A DNA stretch of 64,000 bases from Pyrocephalus nanus (Eukaryota > Chordata > Aves > Passeriformes > Tyrannidae), in the NCBI GenBank assembly GCA_038380795.1, contig CM076259.1:24348977-24412976 (forward strand). Direction: 5' to 3'. Under the pieces are notes generated by a model that saw nothing but the letters and a program-made list of their open reading frames with translations, ran no database searches and had not been told where the DNA came from. Shown here one piece after another: positions 36,941 through 48,339 of the stretch (its first letter is position 1; each line of letters opens with the position of its first letter). Both the position numbers and the translations under genes were made by a program.

Positions 36941-39900
36941 GCTGTACCATGGATGTTGGTATAAGGGCAGTCTGGTAATGTGCAGAGCTAACTATGCATT
37001 TGTCAGATCTCATTGGAGACACAGTGACTCTCCAACTTTCAGTTCTCACGGTCTTGGAACTGATGCCCACGTTGCTTAATTCAGCAAAGATCCACTCTGC
37101 TCAACCAAGTTATGTTACTTGCAACACAAATCCACAAACCTTCACTCTGTGCTGGAGAACCAAAGCCTGATATTTATTGAACAATAAGATGAAAGAGTAT
37201 CATCCTACGGTAGCCAGAGAATTACTTCATTTCTATACGCCACATTATTATGCAAATAATCATCTTTGCTGTCATAAACCTTGATAGATCAGGACATAAA
37301 ATTTAGGAGGGGATGAGTTTAGCATGTAAGAGCAGGTGTAGCTAGTGTTCCTGTGGTTTCCCTTGGCCATAGGAACTGTGGTCCCCATGCTTGCACAAGA
37401 GGTTTTCATCACTGCCCTGCAGCTTTCATTTTCAGGCAGCCTCTTTGTTTTGTTTTGCAAAGGGTCAGCAGCACACTATGCTCACAACAGCAGCCTTTAG
37501 ACAGCCCATCACCACGGTGCTGCTGACGTTTCAGAGCAGTGTGCTTTAAAGCTAAGAAAGAATCTTTATGGGTTGTTAATGGTCCCACACAGTTAACTTC
37601 CCCAGTGACCCAGGCAAGGTGTAGCAAATGAACTGAGTTGTTTTACTAGACACCACCAACTGTGATAGAGACAGTGCCTAAATCTTCCGAAGTGTTCGAT
37701 TGGAGAGAAATCTTATTTGGCATGTAGTCAATAGCCCAGTGAAAGAATAGAACCTTGTCCAGCTACATCCCCAGAGGTAGCTGGCACATGTAACAGAGGC
37801 TGGGAATAATAATAAAAAAAAAAAATCCCGACTTGGCTTTTCAGAATGTTAATCAGGTTTACATTTCACCACAGGAAAATAATACTTTCTGGTTTAGTCT
37901 ATTTCCCAAGGCTGCTGAGACACCCAGAATCTGTCAACTAGCCACAGCAAATAAATTGAGAAGTGTGATGTTGCAGAGGGAGGATCTTGTTCTATGTTGG
38001 GCAGAAAAGCCACCATAAAAGCAATTAGAGAAACTCTTCAAGTGGAGCTAAACAATACAGAGTATCTGTTCAGGGGGCTGAACAGTATCTGACACGGGTA
38101 GTCCATAAATTTTTGATCTCTGGAGACTAGAAACACATCACAAATAAATAATTTATCTATATTTTTCTGTGTTTCATATGCTTCCTGGAAAATCCCAATA
38201 CTGGTTAAAGACTTATTTATATGTGGCTTTGTTCCTATTTTAAGATCTTTTATTTTAAGATGTCATGTTTCAGGTTTCTCCATTTCAGGTCCTTAGTCGT
38301 GTCTAAGTGAATGATTGCTGTCGTTTCTTGAAAAGAAGTTTCCTCACCAATCTCTGTTTTATTGATAGATTAGTTGTGGCTCAAAAATAATAGCATTACT
38401 TTCTTTTATGGCTTTCTCAAACACCTGGATCAAGGCACAACAACATACCCAGTGATGTTCCCAGCTAGTAACAGCTTTAAAGTTTGTCGAGTTGGTACCA
38501 GCTTCCAAAGAGCATTGTACACACATAAACACACACATAAACGCTTGCCTAGGCCATATCTCTCATTTCCCCTTGTGTCTTCTTTACTCTCAGGTTTGAG
38601 GCTGGCTGCACCCAATGTGCAATGGAGATTTGCTCCAGATCTCTGACGCATCCCCAACTGTAGCCATGAGGAAGAGTTAGCCGGGTGCCTATGTCAGCAG
38701 GGAGAAGATTTGCAATGAGCAAAACAATTCCAACAGAGTCATGAAGGCATTTTACTAATCAATGGACTGGCAGTGCTACAGTGCTTCAAGCTATATAAAA
38801 AAAAAAATCACCGTGAAAGCTTGGAATGAAAGAGGGAGGCCACGAACTAGCCACAACAGAGCTGTGTGCATAGGAGCTGCAAAGAAAGGGATGGAGAAGC
38901 TGGAGAGCACACGCAGAGGGAGAGAAGGAAGCAAAATAACGTGAAGGGAAAGACTGCTTTTCCCTATTCCTAAATATGGTGTGCCATCCTCTAAGGGCTA
39001 AAAATATAGGCATAGCTACAATCATGTACTTCCTGAGCAGTGTACAATATAGAAATAGAAGCAAGAGTGAAGGAATTTGAGGCAATTTCCTGGAATCCCT
39101 CAGGAGAAATTAAATTTAGCCTGGCTGACTTGCCCCCTGCTGAGAAAAAATTATTCTTCACTCAGAATAATAATACTAATTATTATTATTATGACTGCTT
39201 ACATAATAGCATTACCTTTCATTCACCACCGAAATCCAAAACTTGTCATGCTGCACACTTTATGTGCAGTGAAAATCATTTTCCCATGTCCATGAGACAA
39301 GACGGGATAGGGGAAAATTTACAGTGACTCCTAGTGCAAGAGAAGTAGTAGAGCCAGTTAAGGAAATCTCTTTGTCTGGTATCTCCCAGTGCAATTGGGA
39401 TTGCAGGAGATCCGATCGGGTCTTCTCTCTGTTTGGCTGGGCAAACTCTGAGCCACATTGAATTATTTTCCAAATCTTTACACTCTGAACCATGAAGCTG
39501 AAGGAAATGCATAGGGCTATGGCAAGGCTTCAGTTTATCCCTCCATTAATTCCACTCTACTGTTACCCTGAACTATGAAGTTGACATGATGGGTTCAGTT
39601 TTGGCCATATAGGAAGAGGACATAAGGTGATACTGAAGGTATAAATCTCCACTAAGAAATGTAGTAAAGTGACTCAAGTTACCAGGTTTATCTCTGTTAT
39701 TTCTTTTTAGTAGGGGCTGCAGTCCCCAGCTGGGACATGGGAACTGCTCTTTGGTGTTCCCCCCCTCCAAATCCTGCACAGCAAAGGCTTTGTTTAAGCT
39801 GCCTGACTTTGCACTAAAACAGATAAGGCTTGCACAGGAGCTGTGCTGCCTAAACTCTGAGTAACAGCTGGGAGCTGTTATATCTCTAACCCTCCACGGC

Positions 39901-41124
39901 AGCTACATTAGAGATCTTCCTCTCGCCTGTGAAACACTCGGACTTTCAGCTGAGCAGTTCTGAGTCTTTATGCTATGGATTTAGCAAAAAAAGTCTGGGG
40001 GAGCTTCCTATATTAACTGAGGCTGTTTGCTCACCAACAGTGTACAATGTGCATTACCCATGACAGACAGCAGGGCCTGAAGACACAGAGCAATAGGAAT
40101 TGCTAACAGTCCAGACATTGAAAAAGCATGCAGACCGTGAAGAATTTAAGAAAAATCTCCCACTGGTTCCATTTCTTTGCTCCCTGGGGGGGTCCTCTCC
40201 ATTTTTAATTTGTGGTGTGCTTTGTTGCTGGTCAGAGGGTGCCACAAGGCATCCAAGACACTAATCTTTATAATAAAATATTTCCTTCTGGATACTGAAA
40301 GTGCCAGAAGTTTAAATAAAAAGAGAGAAAGACAGCAATCTCAGAATCAACTTTCAACTGATAAGAATAGAAAGGTCAAGTTTTTCTCAGCATAGCCGAT
40401 ATTTGTTTTCATATTCACATCTCACTGCCTCACATCAAGAATAAGAAGTGAAATAGTAGTCTCACAGATATACAAGCATCACCTGCCATGAAAGAAGGCT
40501 CTGGAATGAGAGTTCAAGTCTGTGAGCCAAGACAATTGGGATACCCAACTGCATCTGTTACTTACTTGTAAATCCCCTTCCCTAGCAATGTCTTGAGTTT
40601 CCAAACTCTGAGACAGAGCCCACAGTGCTTAGTTGTAGGAAAAAGAACCAAGACCTTCAGTTGGCGTCAGCATCCAACACCATCAAGCACAGTCAAAACC
40701 TCAGTAGCCTTTTGTAACCTTCTGGAAAGGTGTGGTTAAATGAAACTGGTAAACAAAGGAGATGGGAGGAGCAGAAAACTCGTTAAAGCATGAGTCCCTG
40801 CAGGCCCTAAGGAAGTGGCTCTGTGAATTATCTTCTTAATTTTGTCCAAGGCCTCCAATTTCAAATGGAAACTACAGAGAGAAACTTTTCTGGAAGTCAG
40901 ATCTAGAGTGGCCCAAATTAGAGATGCACTGCCTCCACCCATCTGCCACCTCTAAATGAAAATGTCAGCCTTAATTCATGAATGTTTTACAAATCCTTTG
41001 ATGGAAAGACTTGAAAAGCAGCAGTTATTATCACAAGCATTCAGCACTGGTATCGGGCGTGTGGCTATCTTATGAGCATGCAGTGCTCTCCCTCATCCTC
41101 CCACCCTGGAAAGTTATAATGTAT
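36941..41124. other. Unannotated sequence with candidate SOX/POU cluster
   Basis: No gene recognised. An (ATT)n-like tract lies at 39166-39191. Sequence between 38.1 and 38.4 kb is strongly AT-rich. A candidate enhancer-type cluster at 37.15-37.31 kb is listed separately. Confidence 0.4.
37150..37310. promoter_or_regulatory. Candidate SOX/POU enhancer-like cluster
   Basis: An inverted SOX-type pair 'attgaacaat' lies at 37176-37185, and a perfect octamer ATGCAAAT lies at 37250-37257 within 'attattatgcaaataat'. Paired SOX and POU sites are a known feature of neural and pluripotency enhancers. Each motif alone is frequent by chance. Confidence 0.22.
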
Positions 41125-41175
41125 CTCTGGGGCAGGTTGATATTTGCACTTTGTGGACACTCAATAAATAATAAT
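41125..41175 (+). mobile_element. L3/L2-like LINE 3' tail relic
   Basis: The run 'tctggggcaggttgatat' followed by 'tggacactcaataaataata' has the order seen at the 3' ends of ancient L2/L3 LINEs (summary 'day-count'-type tail, CTCAATAAATA). The match is short and diverged. Confidence 0.4.
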
Positions 41176-41479
41176 CCAAATATTTGCACACATGGAATAT
41201 TTTGTGACATTATGGAGCTGACAGACTGTGATTATTCTAGAGTTGCTTTGTGCACAGAGCTCCCATTGGTTTCAAAGTAAGTGCGGAGTTCAGAAGCACT
41301 GCAGAGTAAGACCCGTGACATTTATGTTTATGAAATAGGAGAGACCTTATCATTTACTGTTTCTGTAGTCACAAAGCCAGAATAGCTGATGAGGGGCCTT
41401 TGCTGGTATCTTCATATAATCACAATGTACACAACAGAGGTGTCTTGGCAAGTAGTAAGCGAGCTAAGGAAAACAAAGG

Positions 41480-41745
41480 AAGATTAGCAAGGGGTACTGC
41501 AGGGCAGGAGGGGGAACACAGGCAAAGCATGTCAGGGGAGCCCTGGACTGGGAAGCCTAGGGGACCCCTGGGAGCAGTGGCAGCTGTGGCATGAGGAACC
41601 CTGGGCTGGGAAATACTGGGGGGCTGTAGGGAGGAGTGGGCACTGGAAGAGCTAGGTGCAGAGCGCTGGATGGAAACAGCAGGACTGCTTTGTGGGGGGC
41701 ACTGCCACAGCCAGCGCAGAAGCTAACAGAGCTCGCATGCCATCT
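41480..41745. repeat. GC-rich patch with imperfect internal duplication
   Basis: Composition jumps to G-rich. A unit 'ccctggactgggaagc' near 41541 is echoed by 'ccctgggctgggaaat' near 41600, each followed by a G run. No open frame of note continues through. It may be a degenerate minisatellite. Confidence 0.4.
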
Positions 41746-42288
41746 GCTGCTACACTATTAACTGCTATTAGTCACTGAGCTTCATGAGCATGAAATTCCC
41801 TTAGTTGCTGAAAAGGAAGGAGAAAAGCCTAGAATGTGGCTTAACTTTGATTAAGCACCAACAAATTTGGGACAATTTAAACAAGAGGGATTTCAGACAT
41901 CTCATTGAAGCATGTTGCAAAATTCCTTCCTTGCCTGGGGGAGGTACACACACAGAGTACATACCATTATACTTCTCCTTTCACAGTACTTTTGTCAGCA
42001 AGATAAGAAGAAAGAATTTGCAAGTGGTTAGGGAAGGAGCTATGGATTTGCTAAATGGATTTGTATCCTGTTCCGTTAGAGTGATATGGTTCAGCACATT
42101 CCAAAAAAAGATGGAAGTAGACAGTAGTACGAATAGAAACAGCTTTCTCAATTATGCTAGTTAAGATAAATGTTGGTAGTTTTATTAATCCTCATGCTTC
42201 AGGGCTTTTGCCGATCAGCAGCTTGGGTCAGGAAGAAACATCCCACACCTTGTCAAGGTATAATGCAATTAGAATTGATGTCTCCTTC
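41746..42288. other. Unannotated flank of the solo LTR
   Basis: No gene or repeat recognised. Its right end is the insertion point of the LTR. Confidence 0.4.
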
Positions 42289-42824
42289 TGTTCTGGTTTT
42301 GGCTGGGATAGAGTTAATTTTCTTCATAGTAGCTAATATGGGGCTGTGTTTTGGATTTGTGCTAGAAACTGTGTTAATAATGTTTTTTATTATTTCTGAT
42401 CAGGTCACGTACAGCATCTGTGACTTTTCTGCTTTCTCACAACTAGGGGTGCACAAGAAGCTGTGAGGGGACACACCTAGGCCAGCTGACCCCAAATGAC
42501 CACACAGATATTCCATACCATATGGCAACATATAAAGCTGGGGAAGAAGGAGAAAGGAGGAATGTTCAGAGTGATGTTCTCTTTCTAGGTAATCATTACT
42601 TATGATGGAGCCCTGCCTTTCTGGGGATGACTGAACACCTGCTTGCCCATGGGAAGTGGTGAATGAATTCCTTGTTTAGCTTTGCTTTACCTATTAAATT
42701 GTTTTTATCTCAACCCACAATTTTTCTCACTTTTACCTTTTCAGTTCTCTTCCCCACCCCACCAGGGGAGAATGAACAAGCAACTGTGTGGGGCTTAGTT
42801 GCCAGCTGGGATTACACCACAACA
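42289..42824 (+). mobile_element. Solo LTR of an avian endogenous retrovirus (ERVL/ERVK-like)
   Basis: It begins TGTTCTGGTTTTGGCTGGGA and ends ...CACCACAACA, giving the TG...CA ends of a retroviral LTR. The order of blocks matches a very common neoavian LTR family: 'agagttaattttcttc', 'gtgttttggatttgtgct', 'gcacaagaagctgtgagggg', 'gatattccataccatatg', 'tttatctcaacccaca', and 'agttgccagctgggatta'. A TATA box is at 42530-42536 and an ATTAAA poly-A signal at 42693-42698, both in + orientation. No gag, pol or env sequence flanks it, so the internal provirus was lost by LTR-LTR recombination. Flanking bases (..ccttc / cctcg..) give no clean target-site duplication. The 98-codon frame inside is not a gene. 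Confidence 0.88.
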
Positions 42825-44972
42825 CCTCGCCAGCTAGCTTTGACTATTTGGCTGGGTAGGACATAGAGCATCTTGTGACCACACAAGGAAAGATTCAGCT
42901 CCCAGAACTGCCCTTAATACACAGGCTACCTTAATGTATGGGAAGATTTTTGATTTTCTTCCTGCAAGCACTTGCCCTGGAAGCCAGACTTGCACTCCTG
43001 TATTTGAGTGGGAAGGGAGACGGAAAATGAGAGCAGATGCAACCTAATGTGACTGTCACCCAGCCACAACACATTGACACGGCTTGATTTAAACAGCAGG
43101 AGAACTAATACATTTGCAGATAAAGGCTGAAGGCACTGCTTTGAGAAAATTATAATTTCCTTCCTCATACAGAGGGAAAAGTGAAATGCATCAGCCAGAT
43201 TATTAGCTGTGAACGACTTGCTCAATCTTACTGAGAACACAGTACATATAGCAAGATTTGGCCCCAACATGGGACCAGCCAGCATCCAACAATCCTATGC
43301 ATCCAGCAGGGTGGAATTTGATGGCAGCCACACCAGGCCAGCTGGGTGCTAGGCAGAAAAACAGACTATTTTTCAGCCATGGGAATCATAGGGTATGGTT
43401 GGACTATGCAGTTAATCTGATCATGGGGCAACTGGATCAAAGGCTCTGCAGCCATGTCAGGCAACTGCTGAGCTGGTGTAAGTTCACTCTGTTAGAACAA
43501 ATTTGTCTGACACATTTTGACAAGGTAAGTTTGAACTCAGCCTGTGCTCACCAGTCCTGTCCCATAAGAGACCCTGTGCTTCCCAGTTTCCTTGTGTCTC
43601 TCTCACCCACACCAATCATGACTGAGCTCCCCTTGACCGGCAGTCAGGCACCCATGGTTTTTGGCATTGGCCAAGGCGACCACAAATTCAGGCTTTCCCA
43701 ACAAACCGAATCCTAACTGAGGCACTAAAGGAAGCTGTTGTCTCTTCAAGACCATACATTACAGCCATTGTTAGTCACTCATTGTAAAGTGCTCTTAGAG
43801 CAGTGGCAGATGTCCTATTACACTGAGAGAAGTAAGACACCTGGGTTCGTTACCACCTAATTAGGTTCTCCATGTGATTAACTACTTGTGCTGCAGACAA
43901 AGAAGCAAACTACCCAAATGAATGCCAACAGAAGACAAGCTGGCATGGCAGCAGCAGGCACCTGACAGGCATAGGCAGATCTGTAACTCATCTGGCTTCC
44001 TGACGCAGAGTGAAAGATTTTTAGGAAAAGTTATAAAACTATAATCAGAAACTCTGATAGCATATGTTTGTCTGAGTCACAGTTGGATCCTTTGTGACTC
44101 CCACAAACCCTTGTCATCTCACAGAGAAAATCCATCTTGATACCTTCCCTGGTGCATTTGGCTCAGTATAGCCCTCAGCATCTTCCAGGCACCTCACCAT
44201 CTCCTCCTCAGAGACACCACCACCTTTCGAGGAGGGGGATTCTCTGTACCATTCTGTATTCCTCTCCTCAAAGACTATGCTGTCCCTCTGCATAAGACCA
44301 GTTTTGTACCTTTGTCCTGTAAGAACAACTTCTATAAGGGAAGCCTTATTATATTATATTCCTGTGATTTTTCTGTCTTCCTCTTTCCGCCTCCATTGCC
44401 TAAGCCCAACAAGGTAACAAAGCATGTTTCTGTGAAACTATTCCTCTTCAATGAGAGCTTCTCAGCCTGCTAGAGCTGAGGCTGCAGTATTCCTGTGGAA
44501 GCCTGAAGGCTGCAGGCTGGATTTCCTCTTGAGCGCCTGATCCAGCCCAAACACAGATCCACATTCAAACTGTCTGAAGCCTCCAATCAATCAGTGAATT
44601 GCACTGAACGCCCTTAGGAAAAAAAGATCTTTGATGAGGCTTTGCTGCTAGCAACCAATCCAAATCCATTAGCTTTCACATCTGGAGTTCCAACGAACAA
44701 TAAAAATGAGCTTGATGGCCTCAATCTTGTCCTCATTTTTCAGCATCACAATAACCTGGCTCCACTAAACACAATTCAGCATGATTGCCTGACTGCTCAG
44801 ACATTGGGGATACCCAGAACCACTACAGCTGCCAGAGAAGAGGGTCAGGACAGAGGGTGCTTTGGCAAAATTCTGTGTGTGTGTGTGTGCACATATGCAT
44901 ATTAGGGAAAGATAAGAAGAACTGGAATTGGAGAGGATGCTGCAGGGTAGGATCAGGGGTATTGGCAGAGCT
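42825..44972. other. Unannotated sequence
   Basis: No gene recognised. A (TG)n tract of about 18 bases lies at 44873-44890. The open frame at 43258-43716 (+, 152 codons) has no recognisable domain. Confidence 0.4.
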
Positions 44973-45524
44973 TTATGATATAAATCCACTTGGTACTTTC
45001 CCAGTCACACATGCATATCTGTCCAGGAGTATCACTTTTACAACGTGGTCATATTTTGCCCAATTTTCACCACTTTTTGAAGTGTAATTGTTAATTCCCT
45101 CTTGTAGACACTGCTGCTGTCCCCTCATAAGCCCATCCAAGCCTGCATCTCCACCTGTAAGCAGTGGAGGGCCTTCCTTTGCTATTGGGCTATAAGGAAG
45201 GAGAACTTCCTCTGCTTCCCAGGGTGCCTGCAGGGAGGGCCCAGCTGATTTCAGGTGATGTGAAATGCAAAGAGGTGGCAGGGCATAGCAGACAGAGGCT
45301 GGGATAATTGCATGATTTGTGCTCATGATGAAAGCTGTTCTGATGCCAGCCTGAGACATGTGTGCTTGGACTAGTCCCAGTGCTGCAAAGAGCCCAGCAT
45401 GGCCCTGCAGCTGCCAAGCCACTTGCCTGGCAGGTGGACAGAGCCTGTGATCTGGAGTACCAAATTTTAGATGCTTCTCCTGGTCACTCCAGGAGCTTCC
45501 TATACACAAACAAGAAGTTAACAA
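44973..45524 (-). other. Long minus-strand open frame with coding-like C-terminus, unidentified
   Basis: The frame is open for 183 codons. Its last about 45 residues (ending around GENWAKYDHVVKVILLDRY..) have a protein-like mix and end at a TAA at 44973. The upstream part is Pro/Leu/Ala-rich and less convincing. Possible acceptor AG dinucleotides occur near 45110-45160. I do not recognise the protein. A frame of this length is expected about once by chance in a window this size, so it is weak evidence. Confidence 0.1.
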
Positions 45525-45807
45525 GAAGTTATTCTGGTTTACTTCTTTTTCAGTTGCATTTCTGAAGTGATGTTGGTGTCAAAGCAAGGTGGAGAACCTG
45601 ATGAAAGTCATTACTTGAGGGACTCTGATCCTTCCACTTCTGTGTGAGCAACCAGTCCCAACTTAGGCAGGACCAGTTTAGTTCAGCCCTATTTCCAATT
45701 ACTTTGCCCCCTCCCTCTTTTGTGAAGGGCAGTTGGTAGTGGCAGTAGCTTTTCTCTTTCCCCCTTTTCTTTCACACTGCAGTTCAGGTCCCACTCCCTG
45801 AACCCAC
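45525..45807. other. Unannotated sequence
   Basis: CT-rich in its right half, with no gene or repeat recognised. Confidence 0.4.
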
Positions 45808-46119
45808 CTATCTCTCCTTGCCTTTTACAAAGAGCCCATGCTGAGACCTCTGTGTGAAGCCATCAACAGCATTTTCTAATGGGCAGCCTAATAGCCATTT
45901 AATGGGCCTAGTAAAGCTAATAGATTTGTAAAGAAAATATGAGCAACAATAGCCAAAGAGGAGTGCTCTAAAGCATTCAAAACTGGCAGAGCCTTTCCCA
46001 CTTGGACTCAGGTAGCTGAAACAGTGCCTGAAGACAGGCAGGAGCTTCGCTGGCTTTGCAAACCTGCCACACATTCTCGGGAAGGAGACTTCATCCAAGA
46101 GTAACAGTGTCTGCCCCAC

Positions 46120-46338
46120 CTGCAAGGTTGTGTGAAGGATCTCCAAGCAGCTTCTAAAGGTCTCTGCCAGATACTGCCAACTCTGAAGTGGAGCAGAGCT
46201 GGTAAACAGGAGGTCAGCCTTCTCCAGAATGAGGAGCAGGTCACTGCTGGAGTCACTATTGTTAATATACTTGCAATGCAGAGAAAGGTCCACTAAGGCT
46301 TCATCCCACAGATTTCTCTTCCCCGAACACAGCAGAGT
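46120..46338 (-). other. Coding-like segment with splice-like borders (possible exon), unidentified
   Basis: Read on the minus strand, the segment follows a pyrimidine-containing tract and AG (46340-46339). It encodes 73 codons with no stop and ends in CAG before GTGGGG at 46119, a good donor. Its length is a multiple of three and both borders are phase 0. The peptide is amphipathic and Leu-rich (for example NLWDEALVDLSLHCK, LLLILEKADLLF, AETFRSCLEILHTTL), which suggests helical repeats. An in-frame TAG lies directly upstream, as expected at an exon border. The frame also stays open past the donor to 45808, which weakens the splice argument. I do not recognise the family. A neighbouring exon of the same gene was not found. 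Confidence 0.2.
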
Positions 46339-47690
46339 CTACCTGTCAGAAGCAGATGGATTTATTTGATCTTGACAGAATTTATACCTAAATCTTTTAA
46401 TACTTATTTTCCTTATGTGTAGCCAAAAGTTTTATGAGACACACTAACCCCTGTGCAAGAAACAGACAATATATTTTGAAGGATATTGTATCTAGCTGAC
46501 ATATCATATAAATTCCCTTTGTCACCCTGGTGCCCACCTTTAGTTTTACAACCACTGTGGAGTGAACACTAGTTCATATCTCTCTGGAGCTCCTCTAAAG
46601 GCCCTTATCACTCTGCCCATATGTTGCCTGAGGAGGATGCCCACGCCTGGAAATAAAAGCTGAGCTGAAACAAGTCAGGTTGTCATCAGATGATCTTGCT
46701 GTTTTGGTGTCAGCAGTAATGGTACCACCAGGAAAGGATATGCATGATCCTGACAGACATTTCCCTGCCCCTGGAAGGTTTGTGGGGTCAGCAAGGGAGC
46801 CACATGGTCACCTTGAGACCAGCTGGCCCTGGTGCAGTGAGATGGGAGGTCTTGGCACTGCAGTCTGACTGGGCTGTTCTTCAAGCTGTATATGCAGTGG
46901 CGGGAATTATGTTCCCACTCCACCAGCACATCCACTTGAAACATGCATCAGTGTTTACAAAAAATGTCGAGTACTCTCTTGATACAGCATTATGATATTA
47001 ATCTCATGCACAACCCAGACTCTCCACCTGCTCCCCTGTCCCAGCCCACTCCAACTCTGTTTCAAAATGGGACAGCAGAAAGGCAGGCTGTGTTTCCCCC
47101 ATATTTCCCCAGCCAGTAGCTCTCTGTCCTCACTCTGGGCAAGTCCAGCAGAACAATAGAGCTGTGTGTCTGGGGGTCAGTGTGGTCTTGTGCACTCTGA
47201 TCCTGTAGGGACTATGGGTGAGGGGTATAAGATAAGGATACCAACCCTCACAGTATAAGGGGGGAAAAGCTTTTTTTCACTCCTATTCATTGTAACATAA
47301 AATTTCTGAAAGATGGGTAGGTCCTGACCCTCAGCAAGATCAAACTGATTACCACATGGGGAACTATTGACAGGAGAGGACAAAGAACAGCACTTTCCTA
47401 TAGCTGCATCCTAAAAGCTCACCAAGTCTCTATCCAAGAAGTGCATGTGATGTGACATGTGACAATTTGGCCCATTACTTACAAAGAAGCACACTGAGAG
47501 TGATTGCATTTCCTTTTGTAGCTGAATTTAGTGAAGTATAACTGCCCTCTTCTTAAAATAATGCTTCACTGTTTTATGGGGTAAAAAGCATGTGTTTAGG
47601 TCTTGTTAACCTGGGATTTGGAGTTACTTAGTGACTTCATCAGGCTACTCAGACCTGATTGCATCTTGGTAGTCCTGGAGGAGGGATTTT
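46339..47690. other. Unannotated sequence
   Basis: No interspersed repeat or coding segment recognised. Overlapping short frames on both strands at 46675-46995 look like chance. Confidence 0.4.
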
Positions 47691-47779
47691 GAGTTGCCAT
47701 TACAAGTACTAAACACGTTTGTCAAAGTGGATCCTATAGAGAGAGGCACAAAAGAATGTTTGCACCGCAAGGATACGGA

Positions 47780-48054
47780 TACACAGCCCATATGCCTGTG
47801 CTGCCCCGCCCTGAGCAGTAGCACAGCTCACTCTTGGCCTCAGGAAACCTCTGCTGCAGCCGGACAGGGTGGTATTGAGACTGGGGGGGGACAAGGAGCT
47901 GGCACACAGGGAGCTGGCCTTCAGCATCAAGGGGGAACACAGCACCAAGACTGCCTTTTTTCTGTGGAGAACCAGAGACTACCTTTGCCTTGGCAATACC
48001 ACAAAGACAAACGGGATTCATAACGGTAGGAGCTCCCTGCAGCCAGGAGTTTGA
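47780..48054 (+). other. GC3-rich coding-like segment, unidentified
   Basis: From about 47820 a plus-strand frame runs open to a TGA at 48054. Between 47865 and 47960 most codons end in G or C (gac aag gag ctg ... atc aag), giving peptide parts DKELAHRELAFSIKGEHS and TAFFLWRTRDYLCLGN. A CAG acceptor-like site lies near 47859 and a GT donor-like site ('aacggtagga') at about 48026. Two other frames are also open across part of it. CpG is higher than in the surroundings. I do not recognise the protein. It may be a pseudogene fragment or an old exon. Confidence 0.15.
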
Positions 48055-48339
48055 ATAATTCACTTCCCAGCAAAAGACATCAATCCTTTCTCCACAACCC
48101 CTTCTACCACCTCATAAGATATATGAGGGGAAGGCAGGAGGCATTTTTATTATTTTTATTTAGTTTGTGGATGTTTAGTGTTCCTCACTATGGGCTATAT
48201 TCAGTCCTCACGTGTATGATATTCTCAAGACCTTTATCAGTTAACTATCCTTCCTTTAATTTCCCCCCTGTTCTTACCCTTACTTTTCCCTCTTTATAAA
48301 TTACAACATTCAGGCCTTTGCTGGCGGTAGAGAGCACTA
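48055..48339. other. Unannotated sequence
   Basis: AT-rich and pyrimidine-rich, with no feature recognised. Confidence 0.4.

Noticed and set aside
43383..43440. Possible CR1 tail ('gaatcatagggtatggttgg')
   Set aside because: Only about 25 bases resemble a CR1 end and the following bases do not continue the match.
44990..45060. Resemblance of 'KYDHVVKVILLDRY' to the start of a Rab-type GTPase
   Set aside because: The P-loop pattern GxxxxGK[ST] is not present; the following residues have the wrong spacing, so the likeness is probably chance.
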